DNA of 64,000 bases from AEGEAN-183 sp964342745 (GTDB lineage Bacteria > Pseudomonadota > Gammaproteobacteria > Magnimaribacterales > Magnimaribacteraceae): NCBI GenBank assembly GCA_964342745.1, contig CAYFFW010000003.1, positions 9,634 through 73,633 on the forward strand, in the 5' to 3' direction. The stretch's first letter is position 1, and each line of letters starts with the position of its first letter. This document shows positions 43,024-52,519 of this stretch, piece after piece. The translations under genes and the position numbers were made by a program. Below the pieces are notes generated by a model. That model had not been told where the DNA came from. It saw nothing but the letters and a program-made list of their open reading frames with translations, and did no database searches.

Positions 43024-43740
43024 ATGGAACTCAAATCTCAAAACCTAGTTAAAACTTATTCTGGTAAAACTGTTGTAGACACACTTAATGTCTCTGTTAG
43101 ACAAGGAGAGATACTAGGGTTGCTTGGACCAAATGGAGCAGGTAAAACTACTTTCTTTTATTTGATTGCAGGTTTAATAAGACCTGACTCAGGAAAGATT
43201 CTATTAGATGAAATAGATGTAACTCATAAAAGTGTCTCTTCTAGAGCTAATTTAGGACTTACATATCTTCCCCAAGAACCTTCAATTTTTAGAAATCTAA
43301 ATGTAGAAGAAAATATCTTAGCAGCTTTAGAGCAAAGAAAAGATTTAAATAAAGAGGAAAGAAATAAGGAACTTAAAAGGCTGATTAAAGAGTTTAATTT
43401 AGCAAATTTTCTAAAAACAAAATCTATGAAGCTATCTGGTGGAGAAAGAAGAAGAGTTGAAATTGCTAGATCTTTAAGCTCTAACCCAAAGTTTATACTT
43501 CTGGATGAACCTTTTGCAGGAATAGACCCTATTGCAGTTACGGAATTAAAAGATACTTTAAAGAAACTAAAGAATATGAACTTGGGTATTCTTATAAGTG
43601 ATCACAATGTCAGAGAAGCAATGGAAATCTGTGACAACGTTTTGATCATGAATGAGGGTAAATCGATAGCAGAAGGGCCGCCATCAAAAATTTCTAAAAA
43701 TGCACTAGTTAAGAAAATATATTTAGGTGAGGATTTTTAA
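43024..43740 (+). CDS. lptB: LPS transport ATPase LptB
   Basis: LptB is the cytoplasmic ATPase driving LPS extraction by LptFG. The 238-residue ABC protein has Walker A GPNGAGKTTFFYLIAG (about 35-50), Q-loop LPQEPSIF, signature LSGGERRRVEIAR, Walker B FILLDEPFAGIDP and the switch histidine in LISDHNVREAM. It starts one base after lptC and is followed by rpoN, the usual lptB-rpoN order. lptF and lptG are not in this window. Confidence 0.97.
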   Translation: MELKSQNLVKTYSGKTVVDTLNVSVRQGEILGLLGPNGAGKTTFFYLIAGLIRPDSGKILLDEIDVTHKSVSSRANLGLTYLPQEPSIFRNLNVEENILAALEQRKDLNKEERNKELKRLIKEFNLANFLKTKSMKLSGGERRRVEIARSLSSNPKFILLDEPFAGIDPIAVTELKDTLKKLKNMNLGILISDHNVREAMEICDNVLIMNEGKSIAEGPPSKISKNALVKKIYLGEDF

Positions 43741-43747
43741 TCTTTCC

Positions 43748-45031
43748 ATGAAGCAAAGATTAAAACAACAAAAAAAACAAACCTTGGTAATAACCCCCCT
43801 TCTTCAAAGTCAAATAAAACTACTGAACTTATCTGGTCTTAATATAAGAGAAAAACTCAATGAGATTATCCTGGAATTTTGTGAAGAAGAAAAAAGTAAA
43901 GACTTTATATTATTCAAAGATATAGTTTTAGAGGATAAATACAGAGGCACATTAGGATTGAATGATAGTATCTCTAAAGATCTTATTCAAAACGAAGATG
44001 ATGACATCAGGGTAAAACTTCTAGACCAACTTTATTTGTTGAGTCTAGAAGAATATGAAATTTCCATTGGGGAATACTTAATAGACTCTGTAGATGAAAA
44101 TGGAAGATTAGATACCAGCCTGGATTATCAAGATCTAATTTCTTATATTCTGGAATCATATAATCTCATTATTTCCATAGAAGACATAGATGGAATCTTA
44201 AAGCAAATTCAAAACTTGGAGCCTGTAGGGTGTTGTTATAGAAATATTCTTGAATCTCTCAATGTCCAAACTGAGCATTTAGAGATAAATGAAAATGAAA
44301 AATCAGATATTAAGAAAATACTCCGAGAAATATCTGAAGACAAATTAAAAATAGCTAACTTAGACCCGAAAGTTATTAATATCCTTAAGAAACTTAAATT
44401 TAATCCAAATAGCCAAAGAAATATAAGCGAAATTAGTTATATTAGGCCTGATTTAGTAGTAAAAGAAATTTCAGATAATTTAGAAGTGCTATTAAATGAC
44501 TCTTTCATAATAGAATCCTTAAGTGAAAAGGTAAAAAATAATATAAAGCAGTCAGGGTCAATAAAAAAAGAGGAAAGTCTATCCTTTATAAATGGTCTAG
44601 AGAGAAGACAAAATACTCTGCTAATAGTAGGAAAATATATAATTTCAAAACAGTCACGTTTCTTGCTGCATTCTGAAGAATTAAAACCTTTATCGTTAAA
44701 AGATATTTCTCAAACAACAGGTGTTAGTGAATCAACTATTTCAAGGATAGTTAAATCTAAGTATTTAGAATTTAAGCAGAAGAATATTCCAATCTCTTCT
44801 CTTCTTGAAAAGAAAGTAAATTTAAGATCATCAGACACTAAAAGTACATCTCCAAGTCAACTTGAAAAATTGATTGGTGAAATTATAGAAAATGAAAATA
44901 AATCTAAACCACTAAGCGATAGCAAGATAAAAAAATACCTTGAAGAAGAATATAAAGTAACTGTTGCTAGACGTACTGTTTCAAAATACCGAAAGAAAGC
45001 TCAAATACTTTCTGCACGACAAAGAGTCTAA
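43748..45031 (+). CDS. rpoN: RNA polymerase sigma-54 factor, divergent
   Basis: RpoN directs polymerase to -24/-12 promoters that need an AAA+ activator. From the ATG at 43748 it is 427 residues: a region I start MKQRLKQQKKQTLVITPLLQ, a short acidic region II, the core-binding domain with NLEPVGCCYRNILESL, an HTH (LSLKDISQTTGVSESTISRI, about 316-335) and the RpoN box ARRTVSKYRK (407-416). The strongly conserved RGxFELKxFF that normally follows the HTH is replaced by KQKNIPISSLLEK. A GTG at 43727, inside lptB, would add seven residues. hpf, ptsN and rapZ, usual neighbours, are missing. Confidence 0.88.
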   Translation: MKQRLKQQKKQTLVITPLLQSQIKLLNLSGLNIREKLNEIILEFCEEEKSKDFILFKDIVLEDKYRGTLGLNDSISKDLIQNEDDDIRVKLLDQLYLLSLEEYEISIGEYLIDSVDENGRLDTSLDYQDLISYILESYNLIISIEDIDGILKQIQNLEPVGCCYRNILESLNVQTEHLEINENEKSDIKKILREISEDKLKIANLDPKVINILKKLKFNPNSQRNISEISYIRPDLVVKEISDNLEVLLNDSFIIESLSEKVKNNIKQSGSIKKEESLSFINGLERRQNTLLIVGKYIISKQSRFLLHSEELKPLSLKDISQTTGVSESTISRIVKSKYLEFKQKNIPISSLLEKKVNLRSSDTKSTSPSQLEKLIGEIIENENKSKPLSDSKIKKYLEEEYKVTVARRTVSKYRKKAQILSARQRV

Positions 45032-45039
45032 AAACTTCT

Positions 45040-45072
45040 ACTTAGTAACAAGCTTTATGCTTCTCTCTAAGT
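45040..45072 (-). terminator. Possible terminator after mreBCD-yhdP
   Basis: A nested inverted repeat: ACTTAG, 4 bases, AAGC, 5-base loop, GCTT, 4 bases, CTAAGT. Read leftward it is followed by AGAAGTTTTTAG, a short T-run. It lies between the convergent ends of rpoN and the YhdP-like gene. The stem is AT-rich, so the call is weak. Confidence 0.3.
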
Positions 45073-45096
45073 GATTATTATCTATCTGGGTAAAGA

Positions 45097-46737
45097 CTAT
45101 TTAAACCACTCTATAAATTCAGTTTTGGGATCTTTTATATTTCCTGATATCCGCCATTTTCCGCTACTTAACTTATTAATCGGCTTTTTAAAAGCTTTCC
45201 CAGCTATATATACAGTTGCAGCAGTTATAGGACCGCCTAGAATTAAAGCATATGCAGGCAGGTACTCTCTTAAGGGCAAGGTTATTAAGACATCTAAGGA
45301 AAGGTTCCCTAGATCTCCATTTTTGTTTTTTTGTATAAATCCACTCCACTTAAATTCCCCTGATCCGCTCCTAAAAACTATTGGCTCTAAAATGGTTATT
45401 TCATCTATTTTAATTTCAATTAACCCTTCAACTCGATCTGCTTGGAACCCTTTCTTAAATTTTTCTTTGAAATTTAAGTTAGTTAGATCTCCAAAAGTTC
45501 TTGAAACATTAAATAAGCTTATTAATCTTAAAAGACTAGAAGGGCTTATAGAATCTGATTTTGTCTCTATGGTTTTAAAGTCATCTACTCTAAAAGATAT
45601 GCTCCCTATTAAATTTTTTGTGACAAATTCATCTGGAAAGCCGCTCCAAGATAACTCAAAGCTTATCTCTGAAGGACCTGCAAGAAAATTCACACTCTCA
45701 CCTTCTTCATTAAATCTATTTATATATTCAGTGAGATTATCCGTATTTAAAAACCCCTGAAAAGTCGATTGTGGTTTTGAATCTTCTCTATAAATAAAAA
45801 GTCTGTTGTCTCTTATTCTCTTATCATAAACTCCTTCTTCTAAGTTTAAAAAGCTTACCTCAATATTATTAAAATAAAGACCTTCCTCTTCCCTATTAAT
45901 AAAAAAACTCAGACTCCCATAATCAATATTTTTTATAAATAATTGATTTACAGAAAAATTTATTGGTATTGTTAAGTTTTCAAAAAGATATTCAAAAGTA
46001 CTAGCACTATTTAGGCCCTCTGAATCTAAGTTCAATGTTGATAGATTAATTTCTAACCCTTCTGAGAGTGGTTGCTTAATTACTAAATTTCCATTTAATT
46101 GCTTATTAGAGAAGTTAAATTCCCTTCCCTTTGAGACTGGTAACATCTGTATTCTTGTATTTAAAAATTGTAACGGTCCTATCCTTAAATTAGAAACAAA
46201 CAAATCTTTAGCTTTTAAAATAAACGGCGTGTAATTCACTGAATTCGAGAATAGACTAAAATACTCAGTTAGATTAATTTCTTTGATAGATCCCTTAAGA
46301 TTTATTTCTTTAATATCAGTTTTTATATTTTTTATAAAAAACAGACTAGATCTTTCATCTAAAACTTCATTATTTAAATCAAAATCTTCTAATTCTATAT
46401 TCAGGAAATCAGTCCTAAATCCTAAAAAACTTGATTTATTAAGAAGATTTAACCAATTTATTTCTATTTCTAATAAATTTGAATTAAGAGAATTTCTTTC
46501 TTCGATTTTCTTTACTTTGAAATCCTCTAAAAAAATAATTTGTTTGGTCAATGACCAATCTAATTTAGATATTTCAATATTGGTTTCATATCCCATTTCG
46601 CCTGAAATAACTTGGAATAATTTAGTCGTTGATTCCTTATTAGAAAGAAGTAAGGAAATTAGTGACAGGCCAAGAAAAAAAACTAAAGATATAAAAAATA
46701 GAAGTTTTAAGAGTCTTTTGAAAATTAAATTAACCAC
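45097..46737 (-). CDS. YhdP/AsmA-like protein, about half usual length
   Basis: The 546-residue protein has one N-terminal membrane helix (about 8-30) and a long beta-rich periplasmic part. The C-terminus, SLDVLITLPLREYLPAYALI followed by AGKAFKKPINKLSSGKWRIS and GNIKDPKTEFIEWF, closely matches the end of YhdP. YhdP is an AsmA-like bridge carrying phospholipids to the outer membrane, about 1270 residues in E. coli. Position after mreBCD is also the YhdP position; maf (yhdE) and rng, normally between, are absent. I infer a shortened YhdP. GTG start at 46737. Confidence 0.78.
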   Translation of the reverse strand: MVNLIFKRLLKLLFFISLVFFLGLSLISLLLSNKESTTKLFQVISGEMGYETNIEISKLDWSLTKQIIFLEDFKVKKIEERNSLNSNLLEIEINWLNLLNKSSFLGFRTDFLNIELEDFDLNNEVLDERSSLFFIKNIKTDIKEINLKGSIKEINLTEYFSLFSNSVNYTPFILKAKDLFVSNLRIGPLQFLNTRIQMLPVSKGREFNFSNKQLNGNLVIKQPLSEGLEINLSTLNLDSEGLNSASTFEYLFENLTIPINFSVNQLFIKNIDYGSLSFFINREEEGLYFNNIEVSFLNLEEGVYDKRIRDNRLFIYREDSKPQSTFQGFLNTDNLTEYINRFNEEGESVNFLAGPSEISFELSWSGFPDEFVTKNLIGSISFRVDDFKTIETKSDSISPSSLLRLISLFNVSRTFGDLTNLNFKEKFKKGFQADRVEGLIEIKIDEITILEPIVFRSGSGEFKWSGFIQKNKNGDLGNLSLDVLITLPLREYLPAYALILGGPITAATVYIAGKAFKKPINKLSSGKWRISGNIKDPKTEFIEWFK

Positions 46738-46758
46738 AAAAAAACAGTATTATCTTTT

Positions 46759-47265
46759 TTAAGTTTTTATCCATCTTCTTCTGTATTCTCTAAGAACTTG
46801 ATAAATAAGAATCCAAGTAAAAGAATTCACTAAGGAAAAAATTATTGAATTATAAAGATAAGTTTTATCAGCTAAAGACAATACTTCAGTATTAATATTC
46901 TTATAATCTATAGCTAAAACAAATTTTAAAATTAAAAAAATAATAAAAATAATAAAAGCTTGCTGAACAAACCTCAAAGGCCTAAATTGATAGAAAAATC
47001 TTTGTGCTAAATAAGACAAAGTAATTAGAATCATTGGGTACAATCCTAAAGGGTTTCCGTTTATAAAGTCTAAAATAAAACCAAATAATACAGAAAAGTA
47101 TAGATTAATTTTTTCTGGTAGAGCAATGTTCCAATATATGAACCCTAAAAGAAAAAAAGCAGGCATAATTTGATCTAACGTAGTTGAGAAAGAAAGCAGA
47201 TCTAGCAATAAAAAAATAACTAAAGTTAAGCAGATTTTTAAATAGTTTTTTATATCTTCAGTCAT
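46759..47265 (-). CDS. mreD: Rod shape-determining protein MreD
   Basis: MreD is a small integral membrane protein of the elongasome. The 168 residues form about five membrane helices; conserved features include IYWNIALPEKINLYFSVLFG, FILDFINGNPLGLYPMIL and a C-terminal YQVLREYRRRWIKT. It overlaps mreC by 8 bases. Sequence is AT-driven and rich in Ile, Leu and Phe, but the DxxxGxPLG-type segment and context make the call secure. Confidence 0.9.
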   Translation of the reverse strand: MTEDIKNYLKICLTLVIFLLLDLLSFSTTLDQIMPAFFLLGFIYWNIALPEKINLYFSVLFGFILDFINGNPLGLYPMILITLSYLAQRFFYQFRPLRFVQQAFIIFIIFLILKFVLAIDYKNINTEVLSLADKTYLYNSIIFSLVNSFTWILIYQVLREYRRRWIKT

Positions 47266-48127
47266 CTTTTCTTTCTTTATTAAAAATAAGGAAATAATCT
47301 AGTCTCTCAGGTAGGCTTAAGAACTCAACTTCTACTGAAAGAAATTCACTGTCTACTTTTTCTTCCACTTTAATGATCTTTCCTACTAAAAAGTTTGGTG
47401 GAAATACTTCTCCTAGACCAGAAGAATAAAGTAGTTCCCCTTCATTTAAAGAAGTAGTCTTTTTGATATTAACTAACAGACCTTTTCTCTTTAACCCTCT
47501 GCCTTTCAGTATTCCATGTAACCTTGAGGTGGAGGAGATTACTGGTATTAATGATTTGGGATCTTGCGCTAGCATAACTTCTTTATTTATCTTACCTACA
47601 GATTTAATTTTCCCTATTATTCCCTCATTTGAAAGAACAGGCTGATTAACAAAAACAGAAGACCTTGGGTCTTCTACCTTTAATATTAATGATGGCTGTA
47701 ATGGATTTGAAGAAAGAAAGACTTTTCTAGCTAATAAATATGATTTCTCTTCTTGTTGTGCAGAATCCCACAAAAGACCTAGTTCTTTATTTCTTTCAGT
47801 TAGATCCTTTAGTTGTGAATTAATTAAAACAAGTCTCAGATTTTCCTTTCGATAGAACTCAAGTCTTTCTCTAAGATCTTTATTTCTTCTTAAAGCTTCA
47901 GAAGAAGTATTAAAAATATTTTGGGGTATTTCTGCAATTTTATATATTGGAAATAGTAAATCGTGAGCAAATCCTCTTATGTGATTTGAAAAACTAAATT
48001 GTATGTCTAATGTAAGGATTGAAAGACAGAGTATGGAAGAAATCAAGAACTTCGTAGAGCTGATAGGTCTTATAGTAAAGATTGCTTCACCAGTTATTTT
48101 GGATACTTTATGATCTCCCCTACTCAT
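47258..48127 (-). CDS. mreC: Rod shape-determining protein MreC
   Basis: MreC is a bitopic protein that scaffolds the elongasome in the periplasm. The 289-residue sequence has a cytoplasmic N-terminus, one membrane helix (about 28-47), a coiled coil (about 72-112) and a double beta-barrel domain with NEGIIGKIKSVGKINKEVML and LLYSSGLGEVFPPNFLVGKI. Full length. It lies about 44 bases after mreB and overlaps mreD. Confidence 0.94.
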   Translation of the reverse strand: MSRGDHKVSKITGEAIFTIRPISSTKFLISSILCLSILTLDIQFSFSNHIRGFAHDLLFPIYKIAEIPQNIFNTSSEALRRNKDLRERLEFYRKENLRLVLINSQLKDLTERNKELGLLWDSAQQEEKSYLLARKVFLSSNPLQPSLILKVEDPRSSVFVNQPVLSNEGIIGKIKSVGKINKEVMLAQDPKSLIPVISSTSRLHGILKGRGLKRKGLLVNIKKTTSLNEGELLYSSGLGEVFPPNFLVGKIIKVEEKVDSEFLSVEVEFLSLPERLDYFLIFNKERKDD

Positions 48128-48171
48128 CTACGTGATGATACCGAGCTAAAGAGAGAAAGAAAATAGTTTAC

Positions 48172-49209
48172 TTATTCTGTTGAGAGTAAATCAATATCGT
48201 ATTTATCCATAATCTCTAGAGCTCTTCCTCCACCTCTAGCAACACAAGTTAATGGATCTTCTGCAACAATCACAGGTACTCCTGTTTGACTTGAAATTAA
48301 CACTTCAATATCTCTTAACTTAGCACCCCCACCAGTAAGTACTATGCCTCTTTCAGAGATATCAGCACTCAATTCAGGTGGAGAAGCTTCAAGAGCAGAT
48401 CTAATAGCTTGTACTATAGAAGACAAAGGCTCCAACATTGCATCATATACCTGCTTGCTATCTAAAGAGAATGTTACAGGAGTTCCTTCAGCAAGGTTTC
48501 TACCTCTAACTTCTAATTCTAGAACTTCAGCTTCAGGAGAAGCAGCTCCTATATCGTGTTTGATCTTTTCGGCTGAGGAATCTCCAATTAAAACACCTTG
48601 GTTTCGTCTAACATAGGCAATAATAGATTCATCTAGTCTATCCCCTCCTACCTTCAGTGAATTAGAATAAACTACTCCATTTAAAGCTAAGATTGCTATT
48701 TCTGTTGTTCCTCCTCCAATGTCAACAACCATTGATCCACTTGCCTCCTCTACAGGCAAACCAGCTCCTATTGCCGCTGCCATAGGTTCTTCTATAAGCC
48801 TAACTTCCCTGGCTCCTGCTTTTAAAACTGATTCCCTAATCGCCCTTCTTTCAACTTGAGTAGATTGGCAAGGAACACAAACTAGAATCCTTGGACTAGG
48901 ACGTATGTAGCTATCCTCATGAACTAACTGAATAAAATGTTTTAGCATCTCTTCAGTGACTTGAAAGTCGGCAATTACTCCATCTTTTAAAGGACGAATT
49001 GCAGATATATTTCCGGGTGTTCTTCCCAACATTTTTTTTGCTTCAGAACCAACTGCAACAACAGTTCGCTCTCCTTGTTGGGTTTTAATTGCAACAACGG
49101 AAGGTTCATCGAGAATTATTCCTTTTTCTCTAACATAGACTAGGGTGTTTGCAGTGCCCAAATCAATAGATAGATCGTTTGAAAATAATCCTTTTAGTCT
49201 TTTTAACAT
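48172..49209 (-). CDS. mreB: Actin-like rod shape protein MreB
   Basis: MreB forms membrane-bound filaments that organise lateral wall synthesis. The 345-residue protein has the actin phosphate loops LSIDLGTANTLVYV and MVVDIGGGTTEIAIL, the adenosine motif GIVLTGGGAKLRD, and the N-terminal MLKRLKGLFSND that may act as the membrane anchor. First gene of mreBCD, divergent from gatCAB; a weak TTGCTC-17-TAGAGT promoter may lie in the spacer. Presence of mreBCD implies a rod-shaped ancestry. Confidence 0.97.
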   Translation of the reverse strand: MLKRLKGLFSNDLSIDLGTANTLVYVREKGIILDEPSVVAIKTQQGERTVVAVGSEAKKMLGRTPGNISAIRPLKDGVIADFQVTEEMLKHFIQLVHEDSYIRPSPRILVCVPCQSTQVERRAIRESVLKAGAREVRLIEEPMAAAIGAGLPVEEASGSMVVDIGGGTTEIAILALNGVVYSNSLKVGGDRLDESIIAYVRRNQGVLIGDSSAEKIKHDIGAASPEAEVLELEVRGRNLAEGTPVTFSLDSKQVYDAMLEPLSSIVQAIRSALEASPPELSADISERGIVLTGGGAKLRDIEVLISSQTGVPVIVAEDPLTCVARGGGRALEIMDKYDIDLLSTE

Positions 49210-49312
49210 CTGTTGGTTTTTTTAAAAGATGGCTACTCTAGCAATAGCTTAGTTTTTGAGCAAGGTACAATGTGCTACATTAGCGACTTTTCTAGAAGAA
49301 AACAGTAGATTT

Positions 49313-49609
49313 ATGTCCCTTAAAGATAAAGATTTAGAACAAATAGCTTATTTAGCAAGAATAAATATTGATAAAAGAAAGCTTCCTTCTTTAAAAGAAG
49401 AATTACAAAGTATTCTTAAGCTAGTCGAAAAAATGGACTTAGTTGATACTAAATCTATTACTCCAATGTCTCACCCTCTTGATATATCTCAACCCTTAAG
49501 AAAAGATCAAGTCACAGAAAAAGATGATAGAGAAAATCTTCAAGAAAATGCACCTTCCACTATGAATGGACTCTTTATGGTTCCTAAAGTGATTGAAGAC
49601 GAAGATTAA
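49313..49609 (+). CDS. gatC: Asp/Glu-tRNA amidotransferase subunit C
   Basis: GatC stabilises GatA in the GatCAB amidotransferase. The ATG at 49313 begins MSLKDKDLEQIAYLARINID and gives 98 residues, the usual length; HPLDISQPLRKDQVTE and the C-terminal APSTMNGLFMVPKVIEDE are conserved. The frame extends upstream to a TTG at 49256, but those residues are not family-like. One base separates it from gatA. Confidence 0.94.
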   Translation: MSLKDKDLEQIAYLARINIDKRKLPSLKEELQSILKLVEKMDLVDTKSITPMSHPLDISQPLRKDQVTEKDDRENLQENAPSTMNGLFMVPKVIEDED

Positions 49610-49610
49610 T

Positions 49611-51071
49611 ATGAGTGAACTATATAAACTTTCAATAAAAGAAAAACTTCAAGGTTTAAAAGAAAAATCTTTTTCAAGTGAAGAATTGACTAAATCTTAT
49701 CTTGATAGGATAAAAAGATTTGATTCGAAAATAAATAGTTTTATAACTGTTTTAGATGATCAAGCTATTAAAGGTGCTAAGGAGTCTGATAAGAGGTATG
49801 CATCAAAATCAAACTATTCACTTGATGGAATTCCAATAGCTCATAAAGATATTTTTTGTACCAAAGATATATTAACTTCCTGTGGTTCTAAGATGCTATC
49901 TAATTTTATTTCCCCTTACTCTTCTACAGTGGTTAAAAAATTTGAAGATTCTGGTTCTGTGATTTTAGGTAAAACCAATATGGATGAGTTTGCAATGGGC
50001 TCCTCAAATGAAACTAGTTATTATGGTGAAGTTAAGAATCCATGGAACTTAAACTTTGTACCTGGAGGGTCCTCAGGAGGTTCAGCTGCTTCTGTTGCAG
50101 CCGGATTAGCTTCTGGAGCAACAGCTACAGATACAGGCGGTTCTATTAGACAACCAGCTTCTTTATGTGGATTAACTGGTATCAAGCCTACTTATGGGAG
50201 AGTTTCAAGATATGGAATGATTGCTTTTGCTTCAAGTCTAGATCAAGGTGGTGTTTTATCTAAGTCTGCTGAAGATGCAGCTCACCTGTTACAAGTAATG
50301 TCAGGTCATGACGCTAAAGACTCTACCAGCCTTAACATAAAGGTCCCTAACTTCGTTAATGAAATTAAAGAAAATGTGAAAGGTCTGAAAGTTGGACTAC
50401 CAAAACAGTTCTTTTCTATGAAACTTCCCGAATATCTAGAGGAAAGCATAAGAGAGAGCATAAAGATTTACGAGAATCTTGGAGTAAAATTTATTGATGT
50501 TGACTTACCTCACCTAGATCTTTCTTTACCCGCATATTATGTAATTGCCCCAGCTGAATGCTCTGCTAACTTGTCTCGATATGATGGTGTTAAATATGGC
50601 TATAGATGTAAAGACCCTAAAGATCTAGATGATCTCTATATGAGAACTAGAGAAGAAGGTTTTGGTTCAGAAGTTAAAAGAAGAATATTAATTGGCACTT
50701 ATGCTCTTTCGGCGGGATACTATGACGCTTACTATTTAAAAGCTCAAAAATGTAGAAATTTAATTTCTGAAGATTTCAAAGAAGTCTTTAAGACTGTTGA
50801 TATGATAATTTCTCCAACTGCTCCTGATACTTCCTTTGAAATAGGAGCTAAAACGTCCGATCCAATAGAAATGTATCAACAAGATATATTCACAATTCCT
50901 GCTAACTTAGTTGGCCTTCCTGGTATATCTTTGCCATGTGGAGAACATAATGGGCTGCCTTTAGGACTTCAACTAATTTCTGATAATCTGCAAGAAAGTA
51001 AATTACTAAGAATGGCGCATTATTACCAATTAAATACTGAATGGCATAATTCTTGGCCAGAAATAGAATAA
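49611..51071 (+). CDS. gatA: Asp/Glu-tRNA amidotransferase subunit A
   Basis: GatA is the amidase that releases ammonia from glutamine for GatB. From the ATG at 49611 it is 486 residues. The amidase triad is complete: Lys79 in IAHKD, Ser154 in GGSSGGSAA and Ser178 in DTGGSIRQPAS. The frame opens further upstream (49593) inside gatC, but the ATG two codons past the gatC stop region is the family start. gatA ends in TAATG with gatB. Confidence 0.96.
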   Translation: MSELYKLSIKEKLQGLKEKSFSSEELTKSYLDRIKRFDSKINSFITVLDDQAIKGAKESDKRYASKSNYSLDGIPIAHKDIFCTKDILTSCGSKMLSNFISPYSSTVVKKFEDSGSVILGKTNMDEFAMGSSNETSYYGEVKNPWNLNFVPGGSSGGSAASVAAGLASGATATDTGGSIRQPASLCGLTGIKPTYGRVSRYGMIAFASSLDQGGVLSKSAEDAAHLLQVMSGHDAKDSTSLNIKVPNFVNEIKENVKGLKVGLPKQFFSMKLPEYLEESIRESIKIYENLGVKFIDVDLPHLDLSLPAYYVIAPAECSANLSRYDGVKYGYRCKDPKDLDDLYMRTREEGFGSEVKRRILIGTYALSAGYYDAYYLKAQKCRNLISEDFKEVFKTVDMIISPTAPDTSFEIGAKTSDPIEMYQQDIFTIPANLVGLPGISLPCGEHNGLPLGLQLISDNLQESKLLRMAHYYQLNTEWHNSWPEIE

Positions 51072-52519
51072 TGGAAAAAGTAACATCCGACTGGGAAGCA
51101 GTAATTGGTCTTGAAGTTCACGTCCAATTAGCTACCAAATCAAAAATATTTTCAGGAGCAAGTACGCTTTTCGGTTCAAATCCAAATAGCCAAGCTTGTA
51201 ATATTGATCTAGGGATGCCAGGGGTGCTACCAGTTCTAAATGAAGAGGTTTTGAAGATGGCAATTAAGTTTGGTTTATCAATAAACGCAAAAATTAATAG
51301 TCCTACTCAATTTGCTAGAAAGAACTATTTTTACCCTGACCTACCTAAAGGTTACCAGATTAGTCAACTTGATGACCCTATTGTTGAAGGTGGACTTATA
51401 GAAATTAGCAGTAAAGAAGGCAAAAAAAAGATAGTTGGGGTAACAAGAGCACACCTAGAAGAGGATGCAGGAAAGTCAATACATGAAGGTTTCAAAGATA
51501 AATCTGGTATTGATCTTAACAGGGCTGGAACTCCATTATTAGAAATAGTTTCTGAACCTGAATTAAGTTCAGCTGAAGAAGCAGTATCTTATCTTAAAAA
51601 AATTCATTCTATTATTAGATATCTAGGAATATCTGATGGAAATATGTCAGAAGGTTCAATGAGATGTGATGCTAATGTTTCTGTTAGAAAAAAAGGAGAT
51701 AAGAACCTAGGCACTAGGACAGAAACAAAAAATGTCAATTCATTTAAATTTGTTGAGAAAGCTATAAAACATGAAATAAAAAGACAGGTTAAGCTATTAG
51801 AATCTGGGAATAAGATAGTACAAGAAACAAGGCTGTATGACTCTCAGCGTAATGAAACAAGACCAATGAGGTCTAAAGAATTCGCTAATGATTACAGGTA
51901 CTTTCCAGAACCAGACCTACTTCCTGTTATTTTAGATAATGATTTTATAGAGTCTATTAGAAAAGATATGCCTGAACTTTCTGAACAAAAAGAAGAAAGG
52001 TTTATTAAAGAATATGAACTAAATAAATATGATGCAAATGTTTTATCAGTAGATCCTCATCTCTCAGATTTTTTTGAAGAAGTAGTAAATATATCTAAGG
52101 ATCCGAAATTAGCAGCTAACTGGATAATGGGTGAAGTTTCAGCTTTCCTAAATAAAGATAATTTAGTCATTTCTGAATCAAGAGTTAATGCAATAAATTT
52201 AGGTGCTCTTTTATTAAAAATTAAAGACTCAACAATTTCAGGAAAAATTGCAAAAGAAGTATTTGAAATTATGTGGCAAGAATTAAAAGACCCAGAAGAA
52301 ATTATAGAGAGTAAAGGCCTAAAGCAAGTAACTGACTCTTCAAAGATATTAGCGATAATTGAAGAAGTACTTAAACAAAATACAGAACAGTTAAAACAAT
52401 ACCAATCAGGAAAAGATAAGTTATTTAGCTTTTTTGTGGGTCAAGTAATGAAAGAATCTAAAGGAAAAGCAAATCCAGAACAAGTTAATAAGCTTTTAAA
52501 GGAGCGATTAAAAGAATAA
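51071..52519 (+). CDS. gatB: Asp/Glu-tRNA amidotransferase subunit B
   Basis: GatB phosphorylates and amidates the Asp or Glu carried on mischarged tRNA(Asn) or tRNA(Gln). The ATG at 51071 shares a base with the gatA stop. The 482-residue protein has the N-terminal VIGLEVHVQLATKSKIFSGA, RKNYFYPDLPKGYQISQ, and LEEDAGKSIH, plus the C-terminal YqeY-like tail domain (NPEQVNKLLKERL). GatCAB implies that at least one of AsnRS or GlnRS may be missing. Last 12 bases overlap the convergent TetR-like gene. Confidence 0.96.
   Translation: MEKVTSDWEAVIGLEVHVQLATKSKIFSGASTLFGSNPNSQACNIDLGMPGVLPVLNEEVLKMAIKFGLSINAKINSPTQFARKNYFYPDLPKGYQISQLDDPIVEGGLIEISSKEGKKKIVGVTRAHLEEDAGKSIHEGFKDKSGIDLNRAGTPLLEIVSEPELSSAEEAVSYLKKIHSIIRYLGISDGNMSEGSMRCDANVSVRKKGDKNLGTRTETKNVNSFKFVEKAIKHEIKRQVKLLESGNKIVQETRLYDSQRNETRPMRSKEFANDYRYFPEPDLLPVILDNDFIESIRKDMPELSEQKEERFIKEYELNKYDANVLSVDPHLSDFFEEVVNISKDPKLAANWIMGEVSAFLNKDNLVISESRVNAINLGALLLKIKDSTISGKIAKEVFEIMWQELKDPEEIIESKGLKQVTDSSKILAIIEEVLKQNTEQLKQYQSGKDKLFSFFVGQVMKESKGKANPEQVNKLLKERLKE

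Noticed and set aside
45071..45760. 229-codon open frame on the + strand
   Set aside because: Shadow of the YhdP-like gene on the opposite strand; no family resemblance or ribosome binding site.
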